From Psychrilyobacter atlanticus DSM 19335 (lineage in GTDB: Bacteria > Fusobacteriota > Fusobacteriia > Fusobacteriales > Fusobacteriaceae), in assembly GCF_000426625.1 (NCBI RefSeq), contig NZ_KE384548.1, positions 682,001 to 746,000 of the forward strand: DNA of 64,000 nucleotides, in the 5' to 3' direction. The notes under the pieces are model-generated. The model was not told where the DNA came from. It did no database searches and saw only the letters and a program-made list of their open reading frames with translations. The position numbers and the translations under genes were made by a program. Numbering within the stretch: the stretch's first letter is position 1; every line of letters begins with the position of its first letter. Below, piece by piece: positions 46,829 to 56,032 of the stretch.

Positions 46829-48578
46829 AAATATTATATTTTTCAACTTTCCTATATAATGTTGCTATTCCTATCCCTAATTCTTTTGCAGCTTCTTTTT
46901 TCCCACTTGTATTATTTCCATATTTATTTATTGCATTATCTATTAAAATCTTTTCTGCATCAGCTATAGTTAAAATACCTTCTAAAATATTTACATCAGA
47001 TTTTTCTTCTGAAATTAAATTGTCAGGAAGTAAGTCTTTTGTTATAATACCACTTTCATCAGATAAATTTATCATAAATTCTACTACATTTTCTAATTCC
47101 CTGACATTTCCAGGCCACTCATAAGACATTAATATTTTTTTAGTTTCAATGTCTATGGTATGAACATACTTATTTAAAACTTTATTATATTTTTTCATCA
47201 GCTGCTCTATTATTAAAAGTATGTCTTTTCCTCTGCTCTTTAGATTTGGAATTTCAATAGGAATTACATTTAATCGATAATAAAGATCTTCTCTAAATTT
47301 TTTCTTTTCAATCCTCTCTTTGAGATCTATATTTGTAGCTGCTAAAACCCTTATATCTAAATCCATTAATTTATTAGATCCTATTCTTACTAATTTTCTT
47401 TCTTGCAGGACTCTCAGAAGTTTTGCCTGTAAATAAAGAGGCATATCTCCTATTTCATCTAAAAATATTACCCCTTTATTCGCTAATTCAAATTTTCCCA
47501 TTCTCCCATTAGAACTAGCCCCTGAAAAAGCTCCTTTTATGTAACCGAATAATTCACTTTCAAGAAGAGAATCTGGTATCGCTGCACAATTTATGGCTAT
47601 AAAAGGTTTATCCTTTCTATCAGAGTGAGCATGGATAGCTCTAGCTACTAATTCTTTTCCCGTTCCACTTTCTCCGGTTATTAATACAGTAGATTTAGTT
47701 GGAGCTATTTTTTTTATCTTTCCTTTCAGCCTGAGCATCGGGTAAGATTCCCCTATTATAGCTTCTATCCCTAAAGCTCTCTCCGCTGATAATTGCTGAA
47801 ATTCATCATTTAATTTTTTAATACTATCAAATATAAAGACCTGATATGTTTCTTTTTTTAGGCCATCCGTTTTAAACTTTTTTCCTACAATAATATAGCT
47901 CTTTTTACTTGCAGTTATAGTTACTTCATATGTCTCTTTCCCAAATAAAAATTCATCCTTATTTTCTATATTTATCTTTTTATTCAATGAATTAGGGGAT
48001 AACTCTAATTCTTTCATGGCAGAGTTATTTAAGTTGACCACCTTACTATTTTCATCTAATACGATTACACCTTTATCTATAACACTCAATATCTCATAGA
48101 ACAGTTTTGCCCTTTCCTTTCTAAATAAATTATCATTTTGTTCATTTATTTTTATAGAAATAAATTCACTTATTTGTTTTATAAACTTAAGATGTGAGTT
48201 TAAATTTTCTAGAACTTTTTCCTTTTGATAATTTGTAGAACATACTAAGCCTATTACTCCTATTATCTCACTATTATAAAATATTGGAGTTGATATTTCC
48301 AGCGTTTCTGGACACCTATCTTTTTCTGGGCATGTTATACACAATTTATCTTTTCCCGGCTCCCTTATTATATGAGGTTCTCCTGTTTTTAATACATCTT
48401 TATAAACTGATCCTTTGGCTGTCACTCCAACACTTTTTTTAAAAATTCCTGTTCCTGCTATTCTTATCATATCTTTATCAATTATCTCTACATCTACCTT
48501 CATTGCTGAAGAAATTATAGCAGCGTATTGTTTTACATGTTTTTCTATCTGAATTAACTCTGTTTTATTTTCTATCAT
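46827..48578 (-). CDS. Sigma-54-dependent activator (YgeV/UacR-like role)
   Basis: 583 residues. Residues about 1-150 are a GAF-like sensor with a cysteine group (KLCITCPEKDRCPE) that could hold a metal or sense redox; about 160-260 resemble a PAS domain (GVIVLDENSKVVNLNNSAM); about 283-510 are an AAA+ domain with Walker A GESGTGKE, GAFSGA (the sigma-54 contact loop, usually GAFTGA) and Walker B FLDEIGDM; the C-terminus is a Fis-type helix-turn-helix (KKEAAKELGIGIATLYRKV). It lies directly upstream of the sigma-54 promoter and three palindromic sites, so it very likely activates the purine operon. Its inducer may be a purine, by analogy to E. coli YgeV. Confidence 0.9.
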   Translation of the reverse strand: MIENKTELIQIEKHVKQYAAIISSAMKVDVEIIDKDMIRIAGTGIFKKSVGVTAKGSVYKDVLKTGEPHIIREPGKDKLCITCPEKDRCPETLEISTPIFYNSEIIGVIGLVCSTNYQKEKVLENLNSHLKFIKQISEFISIKINEQNDNLFRKERAKLFYEILSVIDKGVIVLDENSKVVNLNNSAMKELELSPNSLNKKINIENKDEFLFGKETYEVTITASKKSYIIVGKKFKTDGLKKETYQVFIFDSIKKLNDEFQQLSAERALGIEAIIGESYPMLRLKGKIKKIAPTKSTVLITGESGTGKELVARAIHAHSDRKDKPFIAINCAAIPDSLLESELFGYIKGAFSGASSNGRMGKFELANKGVIFLDEIGDMPLYLQAKLLRVLQERKLVRIGSNKLMDLDIRVLAATNIDLKERIEKKKFREDLYYRLNVIPIEIPNLKSRGKDILLIIEQLMKKYNKVLNKYVHTIDIETKKILMSYEWPGNVRELENVVEFMINLSDESGIITKDLLPDNLISEEKSDVNILEGILTIADAEKILIDNAINKYGNNTSGKKEAAKELGIGIATLYRKVEKYNI

Positions 48579-48584
48579 TATAAA

Positions 48585-49547
48585 TTACCCGCCTATTTGA
48601 TTCATATTATATTTATCTTCGAATTTATTTATGTTATTAAATAAATGCTTTTCAGGTTTATTATATATTTCTTTAGCAATAATTTCTATTTTTTCTTTTT
48701 CATTTATACTATTTTTCATAATATTACTTAATTTAAAGGTTGATTTTTTATTAAGACACTGTTTCATTATTCCTTTTGATGTGACTCTTATCCTATTACA
48801 TTCCCGGCAAAAACAATTACTTATTGGATTAATAAATCCTATCTTCCCTTTTCCCCCTTCTAATTTATAATATTCTGAAGCCCCCTCTTTTCTTTTTAAA
48901 TTCTTTAGTTTTTTACTCTTGCATATGATCTTTCTTATATCATTTCCTGTAAATCCTTTATACCTCTTTCCTTCTCCTATAGGCATTAATTCTATAAACC
49001 TTACATCTATAGGATATGTTTCGGTTAAACTAGCTAAATTTATTATTTCATCTTCATTTACTCCATCTATTATTACACTATTAATCCTCACTTCTATCCC
49101 ATTTTCCATAGCTCTCTTTATTCCTTTCCAAACTTTATTAAAGTCTCCTGTCTTAGTTATTTCTTTAAATTTTTTTTCTTTTAAAGAATCTAAACTTACA
49201 TTTATTCTTGTCACTCCGCAAATTTTGAGAAATTCTATTTTTTCATTTAAAATACTCCCATTTGTAGTAAGGCATAATTCTTTTATTTCCTTTATTTTAG
49301 ATATTTCATATAATATTTTATCTATATCTTTTCGAATTAAAGGTTCTCCGCCTGTTATTCTTATTTTCTTTATCCCTAATTTTACCCCTACCTTTACAAT
49401 CTCTAGTATTTCATTTTTAGTGATAGGATTTTCTTTTTTCAATTCAATATTTTCTTCTTGAGACATACAATAAAAGCACCTATAGTTACACTGCTCTGTT
49501 ACAGATATTCTCATATAATCTATTTCTCTGCCAAACTTATCTTTCAT
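48585..49547 (-). CDS. moaA: GTP 3',8-cyclase, molybdenum cofactor biosynthesis
   Basis: 320 residues. Radical-SAM cluster Cys20, Cys24 and Cys27 (CNYRCFYC), GGEPLIRKDI, a second [4Fe-4S] site near the C-terminus (CFCRECNRIRVTSKG, then KQC) and the conserved terminal Gly-Gly. It makes the first pterin intermediate of the molybdenum cofactor from GTP. It is 6 bases upstream of the sigma-54 activator gene, so cofactor synthesis and regulator are co-transcribed. A TTGAAA/TATAAC pair with 18-base spacing lies about 90 bases upstream as a possible promoter. No moaC or moaE is in the window. Confidence 0.95.
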   Translation of the reverse strand: MKDKFGREIDYMRISVTEQCNYRCFYCMSQEENIELKKENPITKNEILEIVKVGVKLGIKKIRITGGEPLIRKDIDKILYEISKIKEIKELCLTTNGSILNEKIEFLKICGVTRINVSLDSLKEKKFKEITKTGDFNKVWKGIKRAMENGIEVRINSVIIDGVNEDEIINLASLTETYPIDVRFIELMPIGEGKRYKGFTGNDIRKIICKSKKLKNLKRKEGASEYYKLEGGKGKIGFINPISNCFCRECNRIRVTSKGIMKQCLNKKSTFKLSNIMKNSINEKEKIEIIAKEIYNKPEKHLFNNINKFEDKYNMNQIGG

Positions 49548-49663
49548 AGACTCATCCCTTTTTTATTTATCCAACAATAGTTATAATTTCACTTTATATA
49601 AAGTTAATACATATAGTTATACAAGCTATTAAGCCCGCCTTTCAAGTAAACACTAATTGAATT

Positions 49664-50220
49664 CTATCTCACCACAAATCCATATTTTTTAAAAATTGAT
49701 ATTCTTTTCATCAGATATTCATTAAATTTACTTCCTTCAACACTTCCTTTTCTAACTCCTGCAGAATATATAATAGGAGAATGTTTTCTTTTATCCACCT
49801 GATAGATTTGATACCCTTTTTTGGGATTTGTATCGGTTTTATAAACAAATGAATAATCAACTTCTCCTCTTTCAGCATATGATAATGCTGACCTTACATC
49901 CTTTGTTTATAAAATATTTTTTTTTACGCTGCTCCATATACCTTCTGTTATTAAAGCTTCTTTAGCGTATCTCCCAGCTGGAACAAAACCAGGATCTCCT
50001 ATCGCTATTAATCCAGTTATATCCTTTAATTCCTCCAATTTATTTTTACCTATAACTACTAAATTATTTTCAAGTAAATCTTCTTTTTTTTCTACAAGAC
50101 CTTTCTGCAGTAATTTTCTTAAATCTTTTTCAGAAGCTAAAAAGATAAAATCAACAGGAGCTCCTTCTTCTACCTGTTTTCTTAAAGACCCAGAACCACC
50201 TAAATTTAGAAAAGAAAGAA
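49664..50220 (-). pseudogene. modA: Broken molybdate-binding protein ModA
   Basis: Two frames together give the C-terminal two thirds of ModA: GGSGSLRKQVEEGAPVDFIF, LVVIGKNKLEEL, IAIGDPGFVPAGRYAKEAL in one frame, then after a frameshift near 49908, KDVRSALSYAERGEVDYSFV and YKTDTNPKKGYQIY to a stop at 49664. The signal peptide and first lobe (the usual AAASL region) are absent, replaced by unrelated AT-rich sequence. No modB or modC is near. The gene cannot make a functional periplasmic molybdate-binding protein. Confidence 0.85.
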
Positions 50221-50248
50221 TTAAAAGTTTTATATAAACAAAAAAATA

Positions 50249-50290
50249 AAAAAAGAGCAAACTAATATACTTAATTTGCTCTTTTTTTAT
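50249..50290 (-). terminator. Terminator of the GntR regulator gene
   Basis: AAAAAGAGCAAA pairs with ATTTGCTCTTTTTTT; it follows the GntR stop codon by about 10 bases, with T-runs on both strands. Confidence 0.8.
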
Positions 50291-50298
50291 TTTTTTCC

Positions 50299-50937
50299 CT
50301 ATACTATTAAAATTTTTAAATAGTATCTTTGGGCTCTTTCTAAATGTTCATAGAGAACTTCCTCTGCTTCTTCTATTTTCTCTTCTAAAAGAAGATTTAT
50401 TAATATGATGTGTTCTTCTGTAGATTGTAAAATTCTTGCTTTTAATTTTTTCCCTAAAGAAAACATTTTAATTCTTTTTGCATGTTCCATGATATTTATA
50501 GATGCTTTGTTTAGAAAAAAATTATCATAAAAACTAAGTATCATATTATGAAACTCATCATCTATATCATCCATTTTTTTCCTATCATCCACAGTAAGAC
50601 CGTCAAATTTTTCTTTTAAAAGTTCCAATTTTATTTTTGGAAGTTTATTTGTAGTTAATTTTAAAGCTGAAACTTCTAAATTTTTCCTAGCATCAAATAT
50701 ATTATTTATTAAATTTTCATCAACTTTAGACACATATATCCCTTTTCTTGGATATATTTTTACCCACCCTTCATCCTCAAGACGGCTTAAAGCTTCTCTC
50801 ATTGGAGTTCTACTGACTTCCAGCGAATCACTTATTTTTTTTTCTTCTAGATATTCCCCAGGAACATAGGTTAAATTTATTATGTTTTGCTTGATAATTT
50901 CATACGATTTTTCTTTTAAGTTCATATATTTAGACAT
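50299..50937 (-). CDS. GntR-family regulator, FadR/FCD type
   Basis: 212 residues: N-terminal winged helix (about 8-70) with SRTPMREALSRLEDEGWVKI and PRKGIYVS, and an all-helical FCD ligand domain (about 75-210), with metal-ligand type His in DDEFHNMIL and a late EHLERAQRYY. FCD members usually bind small carboxylic acids. It is divergent from an NhaC-iadA-racemase operon, with a perfect palindrome between them, so it probably represses that operon and responds to an amino acid or dipeptide. ATG follows GGGAGGG. Confidence 0.9.
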   Translation of the reverse strand: MSKYMNLKEKSYEIIKQNIINLTYVPGEYLEEKKISDSLEVSRTPMREALSRLEDEGWVKIYPRKGIYVSKVDENLINNIFDARKNLEVSALKLTTNKLPKIKLELLKEKFDGLTVDDRKKMDDIDDEFHNMILSFYDNFFLNKASINIMEHAKRIKMFSLGKKLKARILQSTEEHIILINLLLEEKIEEAEEVLYEHLERAQRYYLKILIV

Positions 50938-50959
50938 TTCACCCTCCCAATAGGTCTTA

Positions 50960-50989
50960 ATTATACTTCTCTATACCCATATAAGTCAA
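50960..50989 (-). promoter_or_regulatory. Promoter of the GntR gene
   Basis: On the minus strand TTGACT, an 18-base spacer and TATAAT, 22 bases before the GntR start codon. Confidence 0.6.
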
Positions 50990-50997
50990 TCTTTTCT

Positions 50998-51027
50998 CTT
51001 TACAAGGATAAATTAATGTAGTAATAT
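50998..51027 (+). promoter_or_regulatory. Probable promoter of the NhaC operon
   Basis: TTTACA, a 17-base spacer and TAATAT. The palindrome at 51039 would cover the start of the transcript. Confidence 0.5.
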
Positions 51028-51038
51028 ACTCTCTAAGA

Positions 51039-51060
51039 ATACCTGTGTATACACAGGTAT
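51039..51060 (+). promoter_or_regulatory. Perfect 22-bp palindrome, probable GntR operator
   Basis: Half-site ATACCTGTGTA followed immediately by its exact complement in reverse. The core TGTATACA is common in operators of FCD-type GntR proteins. It is 30 bases before the NhaC start codon and downstream of the likely promoter, fitting repression by blocking. Confidence 0.75.
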
Positions 51061-51089
51061 ACTAAAAAATATTTCAAGGGGGAATTATT

Positions 51090-52520
51090 ATGAAAAAAAC
51101 GCCTACACTTGGGCAATCTTTGTTTCCAATAGTCTTTATGGTATTAGCTTTAGCTATTGGATATGGTTATTTTGGGTTTAGAACAGAGCCTATTTTGGTA
51201 GCATCTGCTTTTGTTGCTGGAACTATAGCACTTAAATTAGGGTATGGCTGGAAAGAGATGGAGGGGGCTATAGTTGAAAAAATTACTAAAGCTATGCCTG
51301 CTACACTGGTTTTATGGAGTGTTGGATTTCTAATCGGTTCATGGATGTTTTCAGGAACAGTTCCTATGATTATCTATTATGGTGTTCAAATTGTAAATCC
51401 TAAATTTTTACTTGTATCTGCATTTATAATTACTGCTCTTGTCTCTACAGTTACCGGGACATCTTGGGGAGCTGCCGGGACTATAGGAGTAGCTATTATG
51501 GGAATAGCTGGCGGGTTAGGTATATCTCTTCCTGCTACAGCCGGAGCTATCGTTGCTGGAGCTTATTTCGGTGATAAAGTATCTCCACTTTCAGACACTA
51601 CTAACCTTGCTCCTATTGCAGCGGGGAGTGAATTATATGAACATATAAAACACATGTTTTATACTACAATACCTGCAGCTATTATTTCTATTGTAGTATA
51701 TTTAATTGTAGGGCTAAATTCTAGTGGTCAGACTACTAATCCTGAGACTGTAGCTACTATGCTTTCTCAGTTAGATTCAATGTATAGTTGGAATATCTTA
51801 TTATTATTGCCAGTATTTATAATTATTTTTGGTTCAGTAAAAAAATGGCCTGCTGTTCCTACGATGTTAAGTGCAAGTTTTGTTTCTATAATTCTAGGTA
51901 TTTTTATACAGGGGTTTGCTCTTAAAGACGGTTTAGCTTCCCTTGTTAAAGGATTTAACGTTGGTATGACTGGTACCGAAACTAAGATTATCTGGGAAGT
52001 TACCAGGCTGATTAACAGAGGGGGAGTAGTTTCTGTTACAGGTACCACAGTTTTAATTTTCTGCGCTATGGGCTTTGCAGGTATAATTAGTGTTACAGGA
52101 ATGTTAGACACTGTTCTAAATTCTATTTTAAAAAGAGTTCGTTCAGACAGTGGTATTATTTTATCAACTATCTTCTCATGTTTTACAATGGCATTTGTAA
52201 CAGGTAGTTCATACCTTTCAATTCTTATTCCTGGAGAATTATTTAAAAATACATATATTAAAAGAGGCCTTCATCCCAAAAATCTCTCAAGAACTCTTGA
52301 AGATTCGGGAACAGTACTAGTTCCTTTAGTGCCATGGTCGGCAGCGGGAGCATATATGGCGGCAACATTAGGGGTTCCGACATTTCAATATCTTCCATGG
52401 GCAGTTTTAAATTATGCAGGTATTATAGTTGCAATTATTCTTGCTATTACTGGTATAGGAGTTACAAAATTAAAGGATGAAGAAAAAGCTGAATTTAAAG
52501 CTGCTTTCGGAATTCAATAG
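51090..52520 (+). CDS. NhaC-family Na+/H+ antiporter
   Basis: 476 residues with about 12 membrane helices and NhaC signatures: TGTSWGAAGTIGVAI, GAYFGDKVSPLSDTTNLAP and a late DSGTVLVPLVPWSAAGAYMA. Some relatives exchange malate/lactate or transport amino acids, so in an operon with an isoaspartyl dipeptidase it may be a substrate carrier rather than a pH antiporter. Start codon after AAGGGGGAA. Confidence 0.88.
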   Translation: MKKTPTLGQSLFPIVFMVLALAIGYGYFGFRTEPILVASAFVAGTIALKLGYGWKEMEGAIVEKITKAMPATLVLWSVGFLIGSWMFSGTVPMIIYYGVQIVNPKFLLVSAFIITALVSTVTGTSWGAAGTIGVAIMGIAGGLGISLPATAGAIVAGAYFGDKVSPLSDTTNLAPIAAGSELYEHIKHMFYTTIPAAIISIVVYLIVGLNSSGQTTNPETVATMLSQLDSMYSWNILLLLPVFIIIFGSVKKWPAVPTMLSASFVSIILGIFIQGFALKDGLASLVKGFNVGMTGTETKIIWEVTRLINRGGVVSVTGTTVLIFCAMGFAGIISVTGMLDTVLNSILKRVRSDSGIILSTIFSCFTMAFVTGSSYLSILIPGELFKNTYIKRGLHPKNLSRTLEDSGTVLVPLVPWSAAGAYMAATLGVPTFQYLPWAVLNYAGIIVAIILAITGIGVTKLKDEEKAEFKAAFGIQ

Positions 52521-52532
52521 GAGATGAAACAA

Positions 52533-53678
52533 ATGTTTAAATTAATTAAAAATGCAAGGGTTTATTCACCTAAAGATTTGGGAATAAAGGATATTTTGAT
52601 TTGTAACGATAGAGTTATTGAAATAGAAAGTAACATACAATTTACACATAAAGAATTAGAGGTAATAGATGCTGCTGGAAAAATTATTATACCTGGAATT
52701 ATAGATCAGCATGTTCATGTCACTGGAGGCGGGGGTGAAGGCAGTTTTAATACCAGAGTTCCCGAGGTTATGTTAAGCGAATTAGTACAAAGTGGAATAA
52801 CAACTGTAGTTGGTCTCCTTGGTACAGATACAGTTACTCGAAGTGTTGAAAATCTCCTTGCAAAAACTAAAGCTCTTAAAGAGGAAGGGATTACAGCTTA
52901 CTGCCTTACTGGAGGATATGAATATCCTAGTCCTACTATAACTGGAAGTGTGAAAAAAGATATTACTTTTATCCAAGAAATTCTAGGAGTAAAGCTTGCT
53001 ATTTCAGACCACAGGGCTTCTCATATTACCAAAGATGAATTTACAAAATTAGTAAGTGATATCAGAGTAAGCGGAATGTTTTCTGGGAAATCTTCTTATA
53101 TTAAATTACATATGGGAAATAGTTCCGAAAGATTTTCTATCATTAATCAAATATTAAATGAAACTGATCTCTCTATTTCTCATTTCAGGCCTACTCACGT
53201 TGGGAGACGTAAAGAATTGTTTGAGGAAGGCATGGATTTTGCTAAAAGAGGCGGAATTATAGATATTACCGCATGCAATAATTCTAATATAGTTCCTCTT
53301 CCTAAACTTTTTAATATCATTAAAAAAAACGAAGTTCCTTTAAAAAATATAACTCTTAGTTCAGATGGAAGGGGAAGTTGGTCTACTTATGATAAACTGG
53401 GAAAATTAGAGAAAATTGGCCATGCAGCATGTGACACTATATATAAAACTATCAAAGACTTAACAAACAAAGGTGTTCTTTCTTTTGAAGAAGCTTTAAC
53501 TCTTGGTACGGAAAATGTGGCATTGGCTCTTGATTTAAAGGGGAGAGGCGTCATATCTAAAAATGGATTTGCAGATATTCTTATTCTAGATGATAATTTG
53601 GATCTGAATTCTGTTCTTATAAATGGGCGACTTATGATGAAAAATAAAGAAACTATAGTAAAAGGTACTTATGAGTAA
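52533..53678 (+). CDS. iadA: Isoaspartyl dipeptidase
   Basis: 381 residues from the ATG at 52533, which lies nine bases after AGGAG; an in-frame ATG nine bases earlier would overlap that site. Landmarks: DQHVHVTGGGGEG (two Zn His), GLLGTDTVTRSVENLLAKT, TGGYEYPSPTITGS, DHRASH and the catalytic Asp in SSDGRGSW. It cleaves L-isoaspartyl dipeptides from damaged proteins or cyanophycin. It follows the NhaC gene immediately and precedes an Asp/Glu racemase, giving an aspartate recovery route. Confidence 0.93.
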   Translation: MFKLIKNARVYSPKDLGIKDILICNDRVIEIESNIQFTHKELEVIDAAGKIIIPGIIDQHVHVTGGGGEGSFNTRVPEVMLSELVQSGITTVVGLLGTDTVTRSVENLLAKTKALKEEGITAYCLTGGYEYPSPTITGSVKKDITFIQEILGVKLAISDHRASHITKDEFTKLVSDIRVSGMFSGKSSYIKLHMGNSSERFSIINQILNETDLSISHFRPTHVGRRKELFEEGMDFAKRGGIIDITACNNSNIVPLPKLFNIIKKNEVPLKNITLSSDGRGSWSTYDKLGKLEKIGHAACDTIYKTIKDLTNKGVLSFEEALTLGTENVALALDLKGRGVISKNGFADILILDDNLDLNSVLINGRLMMKNKETIVKGTYE

Positions 53679-53739
53679 TAGATCGTTTTAGATTGCAAGG
53701 TTACCTAGAAAATATTATAAAAAAGAAGGAGCTAAGACA

Positions 53740-54429
53740 ATGAATATAGCAGGTATTTTAGGTGGGATGGGACCCCTTGCCACAATGGATTTATCAAATA
53801 AAATAATAAAATATACTGATGCAGAAAAAGATAGCGATCATGTGCATATATTAATAGATAATAATACAGAAATCCCAGATAGAACTGCATATATTTTGGG
53901 AAAGGGAGAAAACCCTGAAAAATATCTGATTGATTCAGCTTTAAGATTAGAAGCTATGGGGGCTGATTTTATAGTTATGTCCTGCAATACAGCTCATTAT
54001 TTTTATGAACATATTAAAAAATCTGTAAAAATACCCTTTATAAATATGATAGAGGAAATAGCAAAAGAATTAAAAGGAATAAAAAAAGTAGGTCTTTTGG
54101 CTACCAAGGGAACTTATTATAGTAATATTTATGAAAATATCTTTAAAAAATATGGAATTGAAGTAGCTGTCCCTCCTATGCATTTACAAGAAACTGTAAT
54201 GGAGTTAATCTATAGAGTAAAAGATGGTAATAGTGATATTAACGAGGTCCCTATAAATTCTGTTGTAGAATATTTTTCTAAATTAGGAATTGATAATATT
54301 ATTTTAGGGTGTACAGAACTTCCTGTAGCTTTTGAAAAAATGGCAATAAAGGGAAATTTTTTAGATCCAACCAAAATACTAGCCATTAGTACAATAAAAT
54401 TGGTTGGGAAAAAAGTAGCAAGAATATAA
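53740..54429 (+). CDS. Aspartate/glutamate racemase family protein
   Basis: 229 residues with GILGGMGPLATMD, the first catalytic Cys in VMSCNTAHYF and the second in LGCTELP. Both catalytic cysteines are there, so a functional PLP-independent racemase (aspartate most likely from context) or a related hydantoin-type enzyme. It has its own AAGAAGGAG site and is the last gene of the NhaC-iadA group, closed by a terminator. Confidence 0.9.
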   Translation: MNIAGILGGMGPLATMDLSNKIIKYTDAEKDSDHVHILIDNNTEIPDRTAYILGKGENPEKYLIDSALRLEAMGADFIVMSCNTAHYFYEHIKKSVKIPFINMIEEIAKELKGIKKVGLLATKGTYYSNIYENIFKKYGIEVAVPPMHLQETVMELIYRVKDGNSDINEVPINSVVEYFSKLGIDNIILGCTELPVAFEKMAIKGNFLDPTKILAISTIKLVGKKVARI

Positions 54430-54464
54430 AAAGAAAAAATTATTTTTATTTTTTTAGGTATGGT

Positions 54465-54496
54465 AGAGGCTTTCTTAATGAAAGCCTCTTTTTTTA
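54465..54496 (+). terminator. Terminator after the racemase gene
   Basis: AGAGGCTTTC, a five-base loop and GAAAGCCTCTTTTTTT. Confidence 0.92.
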
Positions 54497-54513
54497 CAAA
54501 AAATGTATTATTA

Positions 54514-54542
54514 TTGACATTTTTGATTTTATACTGTATAAA
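54514..54542 (+). promoter_or_regulatory. Promoter of the DUF5058 operon
   Basis: TTGACA, a 17-base spacer and TATAAA: the best sigma-70-type promoter of the window. A small palindrome TATACTGTATA overlaps the -10 and could be an operator. In the leader, AAAGGAC and GTCCTTT form a hairpin at about 54547-54573. Confidence 0.75.
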
Positions 54543-54595
54543 TATACAAAAGGACTTGTCCTAAAGAGTCCTTTATTAAAAAAGGGGGATATATT

Positions 54596-55309
54596 ATGAC
54601 TACACAGAATCACATGTTTTATGCAAATCATCCATTAATTTGGGCGAGTGCAATCTTTGGAATCTCTATCGTTTTAATTCAATCGGCTTTAATAATCAAA
54701 AAATCAATTAAGGTAGGTAAAGCAATTGGGATATCAGAAAATGATATGAATAAGGGAATAAGAACTAGTGCTATTGCCAGTATCGGTCCAGCTTTAGGTG
54801 TCGTAGGAAGTTTGCTAGCACTATTAGTAACAATGGGCTCAGCGGTTTCAGCAGTAAGGTTAAGTTTAATTGGAGGTTCTAATTTTGAAGCAATGGCAGC
54901 CAATTTTGGTGCTAAAGCAATGGGAGCAGAATTATCTACGAATATGCTTCCAGTTGTGTTTACAAATGCTCTTTGGACAATGGCATTAGGTTCATTAGGA
55001 TGGATTACTTTTGTTTTTTTATTCGCACATAAGATGGATAAAGTAAATGGGTTGTTAACCAATGGTAGAAAAGCACTTCTTCCAGCAGTGGGACTAGGAG
55101 CTATGTTAGGATCTTTTGCCTACTTTAACGTAGGCAATTTACTGAAAGTAACTACAAACCCTGAGATAACTCTTTCAGGCGGAACTGGATTGATCATTAT
55201 GGTTGCCTGTCTAAAAATTGGAGACACAAAAAAAATTACTTGGCTGAAGGAATGGGCTCTAACATTTGCAATGTTTGGTGGAGCAGCTATAGGAACATTG
55301 ATTGTTTAA
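54596..55309 (+). CDS. DUF5058 membrane protein
   Basis: 237 residues, with about six hydrophobic segments. After the first helix comes a charged cytosolic loop (KKSIKVGKAIGISENDMNKG), then SIGPALGVVGSLLALLVTMG and a Gly/Ala-rich helix pair. It matches the DUF5058 family, membrane proteins of unknown function usually found next to peptidases. It opens an operon with a second membrane protein (25 bases on) and two M20 peptidases. A two-subunit transporter is the simplest model; it is inference. Confidence 0.8.
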   Translation: MTTQNHMFYANHPLIWASAIFGISIVLIQSALIIKKSIKVGKAIGISENDMNKGIRTSAIASIGPALGVVGSLLALLVTMGSAVSAVRLSLIGGSNFEAMAANFGAKAMGAELSTNMLPVVFTNALWTMALGSLGWITFVFLFAHKMDKVNGLLTNGRKALLPAVGLGAMLGSFAYFNVGNLLKVTTNPEITLSGGTGLIIMVACLKIGDTKKITWLKEWALTFAMFGGAAIGTLIV

Positions 55310-55334
55310 TATTATATTATTAAGGAGATGAAAA

Positions 55335-56021
55335 ATGAATACAAATATAAAAGCAAGTAATATTATATCATATGATTCGTATATTGATGATATCACAAAG
55401 ATAGGTAGAACAACTATGGTTTTAGGAGCACTGGCTTCTTTATTCCCAGCTTTAATCATGACATTTTATTTTGGAATTAATCCTGGAATCGCGGCAATAA
55501 TGGCAGGGGCAATCTCGCAAATGTCAGTCTCTGGAGCTTTTTATATCAGTGAACCAATTAGTTATTATCCAATAGTTGGTAGAGCCGGATTATATATGGG
55601 GTTTTTATCTGGTAATTTAGTAAATATGAGAATACCCGCAGCTATTTCAGCGCAAGAAGCTTCTGGGCATTCTGCCGGAACTGAAGAAGGATCAATTATG
55701 GGTACTATAGGAATTGGTGTTTCTATATGGGTTGGTATTTTCTTTTTAGCAATTTCTGTTTTAGCAGGACAAGCTCTTTTATCAAGTTTACCGCCTTCTT
55801 TAATGGCTATGCTTAAATTAATTATTCCAGCGTTATTTGGTGGAGTATTTGGACAATTCGCAATAAAATCTCCTAAGACTGGTATTTTTGCTCTAGTTAT
55901 CTCATTTATAATGACAAAAGTTGTTGCTTTAATTCCTGGTAACCCATCATTTTTAATAACTTTAACATCTGTATTTGCGACTATAATATTTGCTAAAAAA
56001 TTAATGTTAAAAAATAAATAA
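55335..56021 (+). CDS. Membrane protein, partner of DUF5058 protein
   Basis: 228 residues. After about 25 polar residues come five to six helices: TTMVLGALASLFPALIMTFY, an A/G-rich pair with INPGIAAIMAGAISQMSVSG, a loop rich in small residues (IPAAISAQEASGHSAGTEEG) and paired helices at the end. The loop, with Gln, Glu, Ser and His, could be a substrate loop. I know no function. The tight pairing with the DUF5058 gene suggests one complex. Confidence 0.7.
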   Translation: MNTNIKASNIISYDSYIDDITKIGRTTMVLGALASLFPALIMTFYFGINPGIAAIMAGAISQMSVSGAFYISEPISYYPIVGRAGLYMGFLSGNLVNMRIPAAISAQEASGHSAGTEEGSIMGTIGIGVSIWVGIFFLAISVLAGQALLSSLPPSLMAMLKLIIPALFGGVFGQFAIKSPKTGIFALVISFIMTKVVALIPGNPSFLITLTSVFATIIFAKKLMLKNK

Positions 56022-56032
56022 GGAGTAAAATT

